Assembly: GCA_009809945.1 (NCBI GenBank)
Contig: WTPW01000789.1
Coordinates: forward strand, 190,933 to 254,932
From: Gigaspora margarita
Lineage: Eukaryota; Glomeromycota; Glomeromycetes; Diversisporales; Gigasporaceae
Direction of reading: 5' to 3'
Length of the DNA stretch: 64,000 nt
Positions 34,883 through 47,024 of the stretch are shown in pieces. The notes under the pieces are model-generated. The model made no database searches, was not told the DNA's origin, and worked only from the letters and a program-made list of their open reading frames with translations. Position 1 is the stretch's first letter, and each line of letters starts with the position of its first letter. Both the position numbers and the translations under genes were made by a program.

Positions 34883-35311
34883 ATGACAACTGTAATAGAA
34901 CTTATTTTGCAAGAATTAACAGAAACAGAACCAGCCAATGTTATTATAGAACCTCCTCCTTATCAAAAGCAAGATAGAACTAAAAAGAAAGTTCAACAAA
35001 TCTATCAAGCTATGAGAAGCACTGCAAGACAAAGAAGAAGTGAGATTATTCATATTAGGACCTTAGTCTATGCTTACTAACTAGGAGAACTTTTGGAAAC
35101 CAAACCTAAAACTCTAGCCCAACGAACAGTTTTAGCAAACCTCCTAACCAAATATTATGAAATAGCTTCCATACAAACTTACAAAATATTTTCACCACAT
35201 GAAATAGAAGCCATTTACAGAACCAAGTTCTTAACCTTGTCCAATATCAAAAGGTTAAAAATGTCAGATCTTATCTTTTTTTTGTTAAATTCTCATGGAA
35301 TTCGAAAATAA
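34883..35311 (+). pseudogene. 3' open frame of the LTR element, one in-frame stop
   Basis: From ATG 34883 (MTTVIELILQELTETEP) a single frame reads 142 codons to TAA 35309-35311, interrupted only by TAA at 35078-35080. The first part is basic (KQDRTKKKVQQIYQAMR, then RQRRSEII). After the stop come LGELLETKPKTLAQR, LLTKYYEIASIQTYKIF and IYRTKFLTLSNIKRL. I recall similar YLG-type helical proteins from Rhizophagus genomes but know no function. It ends 11 bases before the 3' LTR, an unusual place for a gene in a simple gag-pol element. One stop in 142 codons suggests recent decay; read-through is possible but unproven. Confidence 0.5.
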
Positions 35312-35322
35312 GTCCGGAAGAA

Positions 35323-36029
35323 TATTAATCTATAGAAATTGCTATAAAATACAAAATTGATCATAACTCTTGATCTACTGATCCAAATTGAATGAAACTA
35401 CTACCATTCGAATCAGCTCGCTGAGATGGTTCTAACGAGCTAATGATTATCTTTGTACGACTACTGGGTACCAAGATCGGAACCAATTAGCAATCACATA
35501 TATGATCTGCAATCTGATTGGCTGAGGACCTTCTGCGCGAATGTCTTTACATATGTTATTTCTAAAACATGTTATATTTATAGCACATATACTACATATT
35601 TTATTTATTTAACATATATTATTTATTTCATATATTACATTTATATTATTTGTACTATATATTTTATTAGTAGTAGATATAGCATTTATTGCACATGTAA
35701 TGGATATAGCCCGTTACATTTGTAAAAAACCAAAATGTATAAAAGCAGCCGATGTGGACCCTAAGTTCAACATCGAGTCTTCATACTCTTTCACTAATAA
35801 ATACATTTATTTATTATTTAAATTAAACAATTACTAGTATCCTCTTATACTTTTAATTGTAGCTTCTTTCGTAATTGCAAATTGCCAAAAATCTTCTTTG
35901 TTAAGTTTTATTGAAAAATGCCTTTTGACTTAGATATATTACAGTAACAAGTAAGATTACACAAAGTGTTCACTGTCTAAGATCGCTCTAGTTACCTACT
36001 ATCTTAAAAGAAGTAAATATAGGATAACA
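35323..36029 (+). repeat. 3' LTR
   Basis: 707 bp. It contains the same TATA box, the same AATAAA (35796-35801) and the same AT-rich middle as the 5' LTR, and it has the uninterrupted target of the SINE-like element at about 35748-35762. Confidence 0.7.
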
Positions 36030-36310
36030 CTACATAACATTTTTGTATAAATCAACGAACTGGAGTCGCGAAATTTTGTTTATATGAATCAGCCCAAAGA
36101 AGACAAAAAACAAAAAAAAAATACAAGAACATAAAAACGGCAATTCAAACCTGTCTTGGGCCATTAATAAAAAATGCTAGAAAGACAATTTTACCTATAT
36201 GTTTGTCCTAACCCTAACCCCGATCCTAATGCTAAACAGGCTCTAACTCTAATTTTAACTAACTAAATTTTTAAAAAATCACGTGGGTACATGGCTTTAG
36301 CCATCCCATA
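36030..36310. other. Right flank of the LTR element, no gene seen
   Basis: Contains a CCTAACCCTAACCCCGATCC-like stretch (about 36205-36225), too short and irregular to be telomeric. Confidence 0.4.
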
Positions 36311-36351
36311 TTAGGGTAGCTGCATGATGCAGTCACACTAAAACCAGGAAT
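36311..36351 (-). repeat. Helitron-like 3' terminus (minus strand)
   Basis: Minus strand: ATTCCTGG, TGTGAC-type hairpin, AGCTACC, CTAAT. The element body should lie to the right; its 5' end was not identified. Confidence 0.6.
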
Positions 36352-36464
36352 GTTTTACAAATATATTTAAAAAAATAGAACTTAGGGGCATCCCCTCTAC
36401 TGTATGTTTATATATAAAATTTTACAAAAACTTGAATATATTATGATCTATTAACCCAATCTGG

Positions 36465-36715
36465 ATGGTTTTGGTACCATTCGATTCGCCTCTATGAGAC
36501 GAATCCAATGGTACCAAAATCATTTCATTTGGATTACTGGATCACGTTTTATTAATGAAATACTATTGATTTTATAGTAATTTTATAAGAAAACATAATA
36601 ACCAATAGTATTTCGTTAATAAACATGGTCCAGTGATCCAAATCAAATGATTTGGTACCATTCGAATCCTCTCCTCGAGATGATTCGAATAGTACCAAAA
36701 TTATCCAATTTGGAC
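36465..36715. repeat. Paired hairpins of the GGTACCATTCGA type
   Basis: Hairpins at about 36471-36517 and 36651-36703 have arms GGTACCATTCGATTCG and CGAATCCAATGGTACC. The same word occurs inside the MITE at 34233-34817 and, weaker, in the LTRs (CCATTCGAATCAGCTCGCT), so a small palindromic unit has spread through several elements. Confidence 0.6.
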
Positions 36716-37396
36716 CTCTAGATCAAGTTTTAGACAAATTTTTATAAAAAAATTGCATTATGTTAGGAGGACCACTTTACATATTGAAAAATTGTAGATG
36801 CCACCTTATCTACATTATTATATTTTATAATTAAGATTATAATATATTGTTGCCAAATTTCACATTGTTTTCTTTATTCATTAATTCTTTCATTATTTTA
36901 TTTTAGCTACTTTATTGTTAATAATAATTGTACTTAATATTGCTTATATTATGTATAGTTATCTTTTTATACACAGCTTTTATTTATTTAAACCATGTTG
37001 TTGACAAGAGAGAAATTTGGGTTATACAAAATAATTATAACATGTAGCACACAAATATGAAACTAGTTAAAAAAATTAAAAGAAATAAAAATGTGATCAG
37101 GCTATCTAGCATATTAGTTATAGCTTTTAAATGCTATAAATTAACATATAATCTGACTACAAAAACTGGATAAAATTTATTAATTAAGTCTGCCTACTAT
37201 TATATAAATAATAATAATTAATTATAAAATAAATAATTACGTATCTTTTAAATAGATAAGTGAATCTACTATTATAGAACGAGTACTTAATATTATTTTA
37301 TTAGAATATTTATTATTATTTTTATTTTATTATTATCTTAGTATTTCATATATTATTATTATTATTTGAGAAGTTAGATATTTAGAATAGTTCATA

Positions 37397-37525
37397 TCGC
37401 TTATAATGCTTATACCACTTATAACACTTATAATACTTATAATGATTATATCGCTTATAACGCTTATGTTACTCATGATAATTATAATGTTTATCATTGT
37501 AAATCAAAGCTTATAATGCTTATTC
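37397..37525. repeat. 9-bp tandem repeat, CTTATAATG type
   Basis: About twelve imperfect copies of CTTATAATG (variants CTTATACCA, CTTATAACA and CTTATAACG). Confidence 0.8.
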
Positions 37526-38049
37526 TAAAATGTATTTAAAGACATAGAATTTTCCTTAGTCAAATTAGACTCAGACACTCCACTTCTCTTTATATTCATT
37601 AAATATCATGTAAAAAGGATTTCTTAAGAATAGAAGCCTAGGAATAGCCCTCCTGCTTATTATTATTAAATAAAGAAACTATTGTTAACTCTAAAGACTA
37701 TCACGAACCGCCTACAGAGAAGAGTATAATTTCATACAGACTAAGGAGTTATCCCTGCCTCTTGTACACTGCTATAAACCACTAAAGGATCCCTGTAGCC
37801 ATGTCATTGTTATAGTAAGGAGTATAAGAAGGCCTCCTTACTTTAAAATTTGTTGCCTTCTGGTAGAAACACTTTTAAAATATTTGAATATTAATAACCA
37901 CCTACTCTACCTTTGCTGCTATTTGTCCTAAAAGACAGATACAGGATGTAGGTGAGATTTTCTGCATCACGTGCAACTACTGACCTCCAATCTAGATCAG
38001 TTTCACATGATCGCATGTGGTAAAAATTACTGGTTGTTTACCTGCAGGA
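37526..38049. other. No gene seen
   Basis: Slightly less AT-rich than average around 37.75-37.99 kb, without an open frame or known repeat. Confidence 0.35.
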
Positions 38050-38900
38050 GCTGCATATAAGTACCATATTTTTTTTTTGTTTACATCTATATATTTTTTT
38101 TTATTACTAATTAATTTTTTTTTATTTTGCTTTTGCTGATATTGCATCATCGTTAGTTGGTGTTTTGTTTTCTCTAGTGTCCTCGTCAGTAGTTGTAGTT
38201 TGTTGGTTTCATTCTTTTCGGTGTGGCATCATCATTTTTGGAGTATTAGATTTTGTTCTGCTGTATATGTTTAAAGTTGCGATTTAGATAAGGTTCATTT
38301 GCTGCTTTCATTGATCAGTGCTTTGTCAATTTTGCTGAGTTTTTACTTTAGTTTGTTGTTTTTTTGAGTACTAACTTGTTTTTTAGTATCCTCAGATGGT
38401 TCATGTGCTCTTTGTTATTGGTTATGCTTCATTCATTTTGGTGCGTTTTTGGTCGCTATTATCTTATTTGTTTTTTTTCGTTTATTCTTGGTATTAATCT
38501 TTGGTTTTCTTTTTTTAGGTTCTTTCAGTTGTGCTTCTAATACTTTTCGTCATTTGTTGTTGTTATTGTTAGCTGTGCTTCATTTTTTTTAGTACATTTT
38601 TCGTACTTGTATTTTTAGATAAGTGTTTTTTATTATTTTTAGTACTGCTTTTTGATACTGGTGGTTGTTGTTGGTATTGTTAGTCATATTTCGTCTATTC
38701 AGCATGCTTTTCATTATTGGCATTTTTAGATTGGTATTTTTTTCTCTATTTACTTACGTGAGAGTTTTTTTTTCTAGGTTCTTTATATAATGTTTCGGGT
38801 ACTAGTGCTTTCATCGATTTTGTTGGATTTTTGCATGAAATTTAATTTAGGGGTTCGGGTTCAGTGTTAGAATAGTAGTCTTGTAAATTATGCCTAGGGT
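38050..38900 (+). other. T/G-rich tract resembling the minus strand of 33.2-34.1 kb
   Basis: Long T runs with interspersed GCATCATCGTTAG-like and TTCATTTTGGTGCG-like words, C-poor and A-poor. The composition matches the minus strand of the retrotransposon interior and of the 60.9-61.7 kb segment. No open frame is sustained. Confidence 0.3.
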
Positions 38901-39799
38901 TCAAGTTGATATTAGAGTTAGTGTAGGTGTTTAGCAATAATAGTTAGATAGTATATTTAATATATAAAATAAATATTTTAAATAAATAGTTGTTCGTTTT
39001 ATAATGATTTTTATATTGATTTTTTTTTTGCTATAAGTTAACCGTAAATAAAAAAAAAAAGTAATATGAATTAAATGGTTTAAAAAATAGCAGATATAGT
39101 TTTTTTAGTATGTACGTATGCATATATGCATAGATGATTATTATTAGTATGTTAAAAATTTTAATAAACGTACAAGTGCACAAAAAACAAACTTACATAT
39201 TAGCATGTGATTCCGATCTTGATCAGAGGTCAAATTTCACATGACCCAGAAAATATCACCTACATCTGGCACCATTGTCCTAAAAGAACACTCTCTCTAT
39301 ATTGCTACTGCTGTTTTATCTTATTGCTATTAATCCTTCTTTTGCTACTGTTTAATTCTCTCTTGCTGCTATCAATTCTCTCTTGCTACTATTATTCTTT
39401 CTTGCTGCTGTTATCTATCTATCTAACTTATATATCTTTTTCTATAATTTGTTGGTTAAAAACTACATTTTATAGTTAACAACCTCCTTGTGTAGTTCCA
39501 AACCCTCTATGTTGGTCTTGTAGTAGTTTGTATCCAATTCTGGTAATTTACAACTACTGGCTTATCCAATTACCAATATTATATTGCTAGTGTAGCTTAC
39601 CAACCTGTATACAAAAAAAATGAAAATAAAAATTAAAAATAAAAAATTTTAATAAGCTTCTATATTAAGTACTACAACATCAATTTGCAATTAAACAAAT
39701 TAAAAAAAGCTCCTAATTTAATGCTACTGCATTGAACAACTATTAATTAGATTAAATATTAATGAAATATCAATCTACTTTTAATAGTCTTCTGCTTTG
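38901..39799. other. AT-rich DNA with a degenerate CTTGCTGCTATT microsatellite
   Basis: From about 39285 to 39430 the plus strand repeats CTCTCTTGCTGCTATTAAT-like words; the open frame there, very rich in Leu, is a composition artefact. The rest shows nothing. Confidence 0.5.
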
Positions 39800-40424
39800 A
39801 ATTACTAATTCAAATAGATTTTATTTTCTTGAATAGAAATGAAAAAACTAAGAGTTTTTTCAATTTTAACTCCTGGTTTAGTGTTGTCTAGTTGAAGAAA
39901 GTTATCTAATTCAATTCTTAAAGAAACTACAAAAAAATCCAAACGACAAATAATAACTTAGCTTCTAGTGATCCAATTGGTGTTACACTTGCACTAGATA
40001 GTTGGAAAAGTATCCATAATTAATCTTTGCTTGGTAGCACATTAATACTTTTCTCTGGCTCTTTTTTAATTTGGGAGCAATTGATATTTGTAATAAATGA
40101 GCATGTCCTGCAGAAGTAATAAAAGATATTTAAAATATTTTTAGTGAAACCCAATCTAAAAGCATTTTAATAAATAATATAGTAATAGATTCTGCAGGAG
40201 AAATAGTAGCAGCAAGGTTTTATTGTATATTTAATATATATATATTTAAATTTTATAATTTATTATAATTTAAATTTTCTTTATTAGGTGCCACCTACAA
40301 ATAAAGTTTATTGACAAGATATTTCTGCTCTGTTTTGCACATCAGGTTAACTTATATATTGCTGATATAATTAAATCCTCTAAAGCATTTTATAATGTTG
40401 CAAATAATACAATAAAACTTGTTA

Positions 40425-40841
40425 TGGTGCAAGACATCTATACTCAACAATCACATAACATGTTTCAATTTTTTAAATGGCTATAACTTTTTATCTAAGA
40501 AGTTTTTAAAAAATCTGACTAGTAACTTTGTGAAGCTATATTAGCTCTACATATATGCCAAATATCTTTTCAAAATCTCATCACTATAAAAAGTTTTAGC
40601 AATTTGAAAATTGAAATTTAATATGTAAATTTACAAATTTACATTTAAAATTTCAATTTTCAAATCGCTAAAACTTTTTACAGTGATGAGATCTTGAAAA
40701 GATATTTGGCATATATGTAGAGCTAATATAGCTTCACAAAGTTACCAGTCAGGTTTTTTAAAACTTCTTAGATAAAAAGTTATAGCCATTTAAAAAATTG
40801 AAACACGTCACGTGATTGTTGAGTATAGATGTCTTGCACCA
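40425..40841. mobile_element. Full fold-back MITE with TA duplication, 417 bp
   Basis: The element is one inverted repeat end to end. TGGTGCAAGACATCTATACT at the left is matched by its reverse complement at the right, and the arms meet at about 40633. TA flanks both sides (40423-40424 and 40842-40843). It interrupts the hAT transposase gene after ANNTIKL. Arms of about 200 bp remain roughly 95% alike by eye, so the transcript would fold into a long hairpin. Confidence 0.8.
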
Positions 40842-41089
40842 TAGCTTTTTTAATTATTAAACATATTTTACTGACCTTTTATGAGATGAAAAAAATTAAT
40901 TTACAATACCTACTATGCTCTTATAAAGCTAGCAAAGACTCACTAGAACTCTTACTATTTTTGTTTTAATTTAATACTTTGAACAAAAGAAGCACTTAAA
41001 ATATTATTTTAAGATATCTACTTATTTTTTTGATAGTTATTATATCTATAACTATTTACCTAAGATTATATATAGATAAGACTATAGTT

Positions 41090-42806
41090 TAGGGTTCTGA
41101 AGTTCAGTTCGGTTCAATAGAGGTTCAGGTTCAAGTTCAATGAACCTGAACCTGAACCTGCTCTAAAAGTTCAATACTGAACTGAACCTGAACTTAAAAT
41201 TATTGAACATGAACCTGAACCTGAACTTAAAAAAAGTTCAGTTCAGGTTCAGTTCAAGGTTCATGAACATGTTCAGGTTCATAATATATGCACATTTTTA
41301 CCTAAATCACAAAGTTTGAATCAATTAGTCAAATTCAGAGAATCATAACATTTTGTATAATTTTATTAATAAAATTAATAAAAATATTGTTCTACATGAA
41401 ATTTTACTAATTGATCATAACTTCTTGCACTAAGTAAACTGGTTCAGCACCAAAAAATACATCAAATCGGCATATTTTATTTTACTTTTCTTAAAATATG
41501 AAGAAAAGATGCTTAATTTTGGAAATTTTCATCAAGAATTCAAAATTAAGCTTCTTTGACGCAAATTTTAAGGAAAATAAAATAAAATAGACCGATATGA
41601 TGTATTTTTTAGAGCTAAACAAGTTTACTTAGAGCAAGAAGTTATGATCAATTAGTAAAATTTAGAGAATCATAGAAATTTGTATAATTTTATTAATAAA
41701 ATTATACAAATTTCTATGATACTCTAAATTTTACTAATTGATCAATTGATCATAACTTCTTGCTCTAAGTAAACTTGTTTAGCACTAAAAAATACATCAT
41801 ATCGGTCTATTTTATTTTATTTTCCTTAAAATTTGCATCAAAGATGCTTAATTTTGAATTCTTGATGAAAATTTCTAAAATTAAGCATCTTTTCTTCAAA
41901 TTTTAAGCAAAGTAAAATAAAATATGCTGATTTGATGTAGTTTTTGGTGCTGAACAAATTTACTCAGTGCAAGAAATTAGTATCAATTAGTAAAATTTAG
42001 AGAATAATAGAAATTTGTATAATTTTATTAATAAAATTATACAAATTCTATGATTCTCTAAATTTTACTAATTGATTCTAACTTATTGCTTTAAGTAAAC
42101 TTGTTTAGCACCAAAAAACACATCATATCGGTATATTATATTTTGCCTTTCTTAAAATTTGAAGAAAAGATGCTAAATTTTGAATTTTTGATAAAAATTT
42201 CTAAAATTAAATGTTCTTTCTTCAAATTTTAAGAAAGGTAAAGTAAAATATACCGTTTTGATGTTTTTTTGGTGCTGAACAAGTTTACTTAGAGCAATAA
42301 GTTATGATCAATTAGTAAAATTTCATGCAAAATACGATTTTTAATAATTTCATTAATAAAATTATACAAAATGCTATGATTCTCTAAATTTTACTAACTG
42401 ATTTATACTTCTCACTCTAAGTAAACTTGTTNAGTATCAAAAAATACATATATTTTTATTTAGACTCAAACTAGTTTGCAAAATTTGACCAGCCCGATCA
42501 AACTATGATTGAGTTTGAGTTTAATATAAGTTTTAAATAATAGAATTTAGAGTTTGAGTCTGGTCTGGACCAGACCAAACCCGGACCCAAACCTAGAATC
42601 ACTAATTCATATGAACACTAGACTGAACCTGAACATGTTCATGAACTTATGAACTGAACCTGAACTGAACCTGAACCTGCTCTAAAAGTTCAATACTGAA
42701 CCTGAACCTGAACATGTTTTAAAAAATGTTCAGGTTCAGGTTCAATACTGAACCTGAACCTGAACTTGACCTAAGTTCAGTTCAGTTCAGGTTCATAGGA
42801 ACACTA
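41090..42806. mobile_element. Palindrome-filled hAT-type element, copy 1, 1717 bp
   Basis: The ends TAGGGTTCT and AGGAACACTA are inverted (one mismatch over the outer nine bases), flanked by CTATAGTT at 41082-41089 and 42807-42814 (exact 8-bp duplication). Subterminal zones (41100-41280 and 42610-42800) are dense arrays of GAACCTGAACCTGAAC and its reverse. The core is three to four units of about 325 bp, each a nest of palindromes around AAATTATACAAATTT-like and GCACCAAAAAATACATCA words. One N at 42432. No protein. The same architecture recurs at 49813-51626. Confidence 0.85.
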
Positions 42807-42819
42807 CTATAGTTGCAGA

Positions 42820-42995
42820 AGGTCCCTGAAATATACATAGATAAATCAGGTATTAGTTTGCTTATTTTGGAGGTTTTTATACAGTTCTTTCTATTTTAGT
42901 AATTTTTTGCTTATTTTTGAGGTTTTTCTGCAGATCTTTCTATTTTTAGTAATTTTATAATTAACCTGGCCTATCTATGTATATTTCGGGGTCCT
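42820..42995. mobile_element. hAT-like MITE, 176 bp
   Basis: AGGTCCCTGAAATATACATA at the left is matched, inverted, by AGGACCCCGAAATATACATA. GTTGCAGA at 42812-42819 and 42996-43003 is an exact 8-bp duplication that overlaps the duplication of the neighbouring 1.7-kb element by three bases, so two insertions hit practically the same site. Termini resemble those of the 2.1-kb element at 30481-32567. Confidence 0.85.
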
Positions 42996-44459
42996 GTTGC
43001 AGATATATATTAGTAGTAAATCATTATCTGCATAATATTAGATAAATATCTCTATTATAAGAAATAACTATCAGAAAATAAAAGATAGTTAATACTTAAA
43101 AAATATATTGTATATAATATTTTTTATTTAGATACATATTATAAAAATAACATGATAGTCTTGAATAGTGGCCTTTTTTTAAAACAAGATATTAAAAATT
43201 TTATAAATAATGAAGACTTTTGGCAAACTCTTTATATTTTACAAGATATTATTTTAACTTTTTGTAGTTTACTCAATGTGATAAAGCATATTTTTATAAA
43301 GTTGTTCATTGTTTTGCATATTTTATAAACCTAGTAAAAAACTTAACTGACATTAAATTTTCAGAAAATATAATTTCTTAACTTGAAACAAGATGATCTG
43401 CATGGGGATAGCCACTTCTACTTTTAAGTTTTTTGCTATAGCCACTATATTGTAAAGAAAAATTTAATCCTAGAATTAAAAATCTTACTTATACACATTT
43501 TGAAAAATGGATAAATTATTATTATTGTTTATGGTTTAGCAAAAAACCTGTAACTCTACTTCAAGAACTAGAAAATTGTATGAAAATAATATCCTTTTAC
43601 TTATTCTATATTTTAGCAATATAAATCAATTATAGATTTTTGGGGTAGTATTTCAGGAATGGCACCAGAGATGTCTTTAGTTGCACAAAGAATATATTCA
43701 ATTTGTATAAACTCAGCTTCTATAGAAAGATTATTTTCTTCTATAAGTATTATATATTACAAACAAAGAAATCATCTTAAAGTATTATTAAGTTGCCTTA
43801 CTATATTGACATGAAATAAAGCTACTTGTATGCTATTTGAATATATGCGCATTGTTCAAAAATATGCATATAATATTATTTGAAACAAGATAGTATAATT
43901 TTGTTAAAAAATGCCATGCATACTAGTATATATGCAAATATAAATAATTAATAATATTTATACTATTTTTAGCATAAAAAAGTTTTTGATATGAGCTCAA
44001 TACAAGAAGAAATTTTATACAATAAATAACTTAAAAAATTAACAAATTTAGATACTGTTTATCGACATAAGCATCTCGCTTTGCTAGTCTTTATGATCAA
44101 GAATCTTTACAAGATAAAGCAATCATTCAATAAAAATAAATTACAAAGTGAAAGCGACTATAATATTTTATTATCTAACAATGATAATAGTAAAATATAT
44201 GAAGAAGATGAAGAAACAATTAGTGATTCTAAGATTATTAAATTAGAACAAGCTTGGAAAACTGTATTAATAATTGGTTTGATATGTTGTTAGAGGAAAG
44301 CAATAAAGAAAGTCAATTGACAGATTTGGAATCTGAACAAAAAGAGGTTATAGTTCATCATATTATTTATCCCAAAGGCAAGTGGAAGCTTAAAACTTTG
44401 TTTATTAATACATTAGATGCACCAACATTTATTGGAGATCTAAAAATATAAGTAGATAT

Positions 44460-45080
44460 ATTAACTTATAATTAAAAATTTGTTATTACTTATAATAATA
44501 TTGCTATTATATTTTATTTAAATAATAGCTTGAATTGTATGCCCTCACCATTATATGCCAGATTTGTAGCAGTTAACAAATTTTTTAAAAATTACTAATA
44601 TTAAATCAGGATAAATATCAGATAGTTATAGTATATAGTAAAATTGCTCAAAGAAAACCTTTTATTAAGCATTAAATGTGTGCTTGTTTGAAAAATTCCT
44701 AATTATGCTATATTTGATCTTGAAGTCCTACTTGTAGTTTAGGAAATCTGTGCTACAAATTTGGTACAGTATATAAACTATACTAGCACTACCAACCTAA
44801 AAAATTTTACTATCTGGTTGAATTAATATTCAAGACAGGTACAATATAAAGCTAAAACAAAATATATCTAAATATAACCTAGTGCCAGTAGTGAAATTTT
44901 TTTAGATTGGTAATATTAGGGTCTTGCAGAATATATAGAATGAATTATATACATACATACTGCTATATTAGTTTCTTTTATATAGAAGATTTAATCTATT
45001 TTTTACTTTTTTTAAATTCAAATTTTACTATGTATGTATGTATATAGTAGACATTTTCTAAAATATGTAAGTATAATTCA
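44460..45080. other. No gene seen
   Basis: AT-rich DNA downstream of the hAT relic; nothing recognised. Confidence 0.4.
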
Positions 45081-45854
45081 TACCGTATTACCGCGAAATA
45101 ATGATCATGGGCATTATTTTGAAAATTGCATCCCCTAAAAATAGCATATTGGGTTTCAAAATAACGCCCATGCCATCCCGAAATAGCGTGCACCATATAT
45201 AGAATACTATATAGTCGAATGCATAACAAAAGTGTTCGATCATGTTTATCAGGTTCAGCAACTTTTTAAAGTTTAAACGAACTTTTTTTTCCATGCAGTT
45301 GAATCATAATTACATAATTCCATCATAATGTATTATAAACCATTTTTTAAGCAAAATTAACTCGTATTTAGGTATTAAATTCAAATGCAACTAATATAAA
45401 TGTGCAGATAGAAAATTATCATTGTATGTTTTAAAAAGATTTTCAGTTCTACAAGTTTACGAAATACAATACTGTACTGTGTACGGCAGTTTCTAACATG
45501 TGATGAAAGTTTCTATGAGAATTTATTTCAAATTAGCTCACTTAATATCACACATATATATATATTAAGGTTTAGATTTTCAGCGACGGTACAGGATAAC
45601 TACTTTTTATACTTGTAATTGATATAATTTAGGAAATTATTTGTCGCTAAGTTATGTATTTTTCTATTTAAAGAGAGTGAGGTTTGTTGATTTTCAGATA
45701 AATATTTATATACTGCACATGGGCACTATTTTGAACATCTTATATATGCTTAAAAAATCGGGTTGCCTCAAAATAGCGCATATGTGCACCTCAAAATAGC
45801 ACGCAGGTGATCAAAATACTGTGCAGGTGTGCGCTATTTCGCAGTAATACGGTA
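45081..45854. mobile_element. TIR element of unassigned superfamily, 774 bp
   Basis: TACCGTATTAC at the left and GTAATACGGTA at the right are perfect inverted repeats, extended by CGCGAAATAATG/CGCTATTTCGC. Both subterminal zones carry AAAATAGCGCA-type words (at 45118-45190 and 45770-45835). The target duplication is not clear. A related fragment (GCATTATGCGCAAATAATGCG) lies at about 46170-46192. No protein. Confidence 0.65.
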
Positions 45855-47022
45855 TTTAAATTTATTTACGCAGTATAATTTTTTTACTAATTTATTCAAT
45901 GCCTTAATTATCTACTGTATTTAATATGTTTAGATATAACCCAGTTTTGATATATTAAAACTTTAATATTTTTTATCTGTGGGCATAATATTATAACAAT
46001 TACAAAGCATTATGCTATGTTATTTTACTAATAGCAGTTTAATATTATACTATGAATATTTAGTTGAAAATAATAAATGTAGGGCATTTATTTATATATA
46101 AGATATACATTATTTATGGATTAGCAAATTTTATCAACAAAGATAGACAAATTGCAAAAATACTGGGCATTATGCGCAAATAATGCGCATGATATGTATT
46201 CTCACACAAGATAGGATCATAAATCTGCAGGCTTTTTAATTTTTATGTCTAATAAAAATACTATGCAATATAATTTTTAAAAATCAATTTTACTTGTTCA
46301 AATAGTTATTTCCTATAAATTTATTTATTGAAATACTTAATAAATAAATAAATTTGATATAGAAATGCATGTATTTATAGCTTAAGTATTTCAAAAATTC
46401 AAAGTTTGTGATATTAGAGATTTGAATTTGTCTATTAGTTTTACTCCTAAATTTATATATAGACCGCTTTTTCATTAATTAGTATCATTTTCATTTTTGC
46501 ATAATGCATTAAATGTTAGCTAATTTTGAAAGGGAAACCTGTTTTACATTATGATTCCAATATAATCATCTCTTTTGGTTAAATAATATAACATGCTAAC
46601 GGGTTAGCATGTTAACTTGTCATGTTTATATATAAGGTGTCTTATATAATGTATTTGATTATAAAGTGTATATTAGGATAAGTTACCAAATTCAAAAGAT
46701 TGAGATAGCGCATGGATTAAAATAATCTTTTACTAACAAACATGTAGTATTCTTAATTTAAATGTATATAAGAACAAGTAATATTTGAATAAATCAGAAA
46801 CTTATTTTCCAGTAAGTATTAAAGTTAGGTCGATTGTATTACTACAAACTCTAGTATAATTGCGTAAATTCTATGCATATCAATGCATACCAATTGCTAA
46901 TTAGGAATTGGCCTAAACATGCAATGCAGGTTAGATATTATATTAGCCGAGCAGATAATATTGTAACGCTGGCCAGATAATTTTATCTAAAAATATCTGT
47001 GCATTACGCCACTATAGTAAGT
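45855..47022. other. No gene seen; one short perfect hairpin
   Basis: AT-rich. TAACATGCTAA and TTAGCATGTTA form an 11-bp hairpin with a four-base loop at 46589-46614. A minus-strand frame at 46290-46475 is incidental. Confidence 0.4.
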
Positions 47023-47024
47023 TA

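Larger units (their letters stand above)
26427..36029 (+). mobile_element. Degraded LTR retrotransposon with nested insertions, about 9.6 kb
   Basis: Two direct copies of about 0.7 kb (26427-27673 once the SINE is removed, and 35323-36029) begin TGTTA/TATTA and end TAACA. CTAC lies just before the first (26423-26426) and just after the second (36030-36033), a 4-bp target duplication. A TGG-starting primer-site candidate lies three bases after the first copy, and CGGAAGAA, a purine tract, ends at 35322 just before the second. A gag-like pseudogene (28400-29232) and a 3' open frame (34883-35311) lie on the plus strand. No reverse transcriptase, integrase or protease was recognised, so it may be a non-autonomous, large-retrotransposon-derivative type element or have lost pol. 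Later insertions: SINE-like 26864-27391, hAT-like 30481-32567, MITE 34233-34817. Confidence 0.65.
39800..44451 (+). pseudogene. hAT transposase, broken and interrupted by three insertions
   Basis: A transposase of the hAT superfamily. Segments appear in order: IGVTLALDSWKSI (about 39970-40010); VIDSAGEIVAARF (40176-40222); FCSVLHIR/CFAHQVNLYIADIIKSS (40322-40390); a worn middle (40857-41081 and 43004-43400, with FWQTLYILQDIILTFCSLLNV); PLLLLSFLL (about 43420); YYYCLWFSKKPVTLLQEL (43515-43570); FWGSISGMAPEMSLVAQRIY (43638-43700); SASIERLFSS (43713-43745, the conserved C-terminal dimerisation motif); and NWFDMLLEESNKES through KWKLKTLF to TAA at 44451. Inserted at 40425-40841, 41090-42806 and 42820-42995; removing them leaves about 2.3 kb, normal for the family. 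Stops and frameshifts throughout. It could be a relic source for the hAT-type elements nearby, but its ends were not identified. Confidence 0.8.

Noticed and set aside
26434..36020. Two unrelated solo copies of a 0.7-kb repeat
   Set aside because: Same orientation, primer-site candidate after the first, purine tract before the second and matching CTAC outside both fit one LTR element better, though 4 bp is weak evidence.
36205..36225. Telomeric repeat (CCCTAA-like)
   Set aside because: Only two to three irregular words, inside the window and next to transposon DNA.
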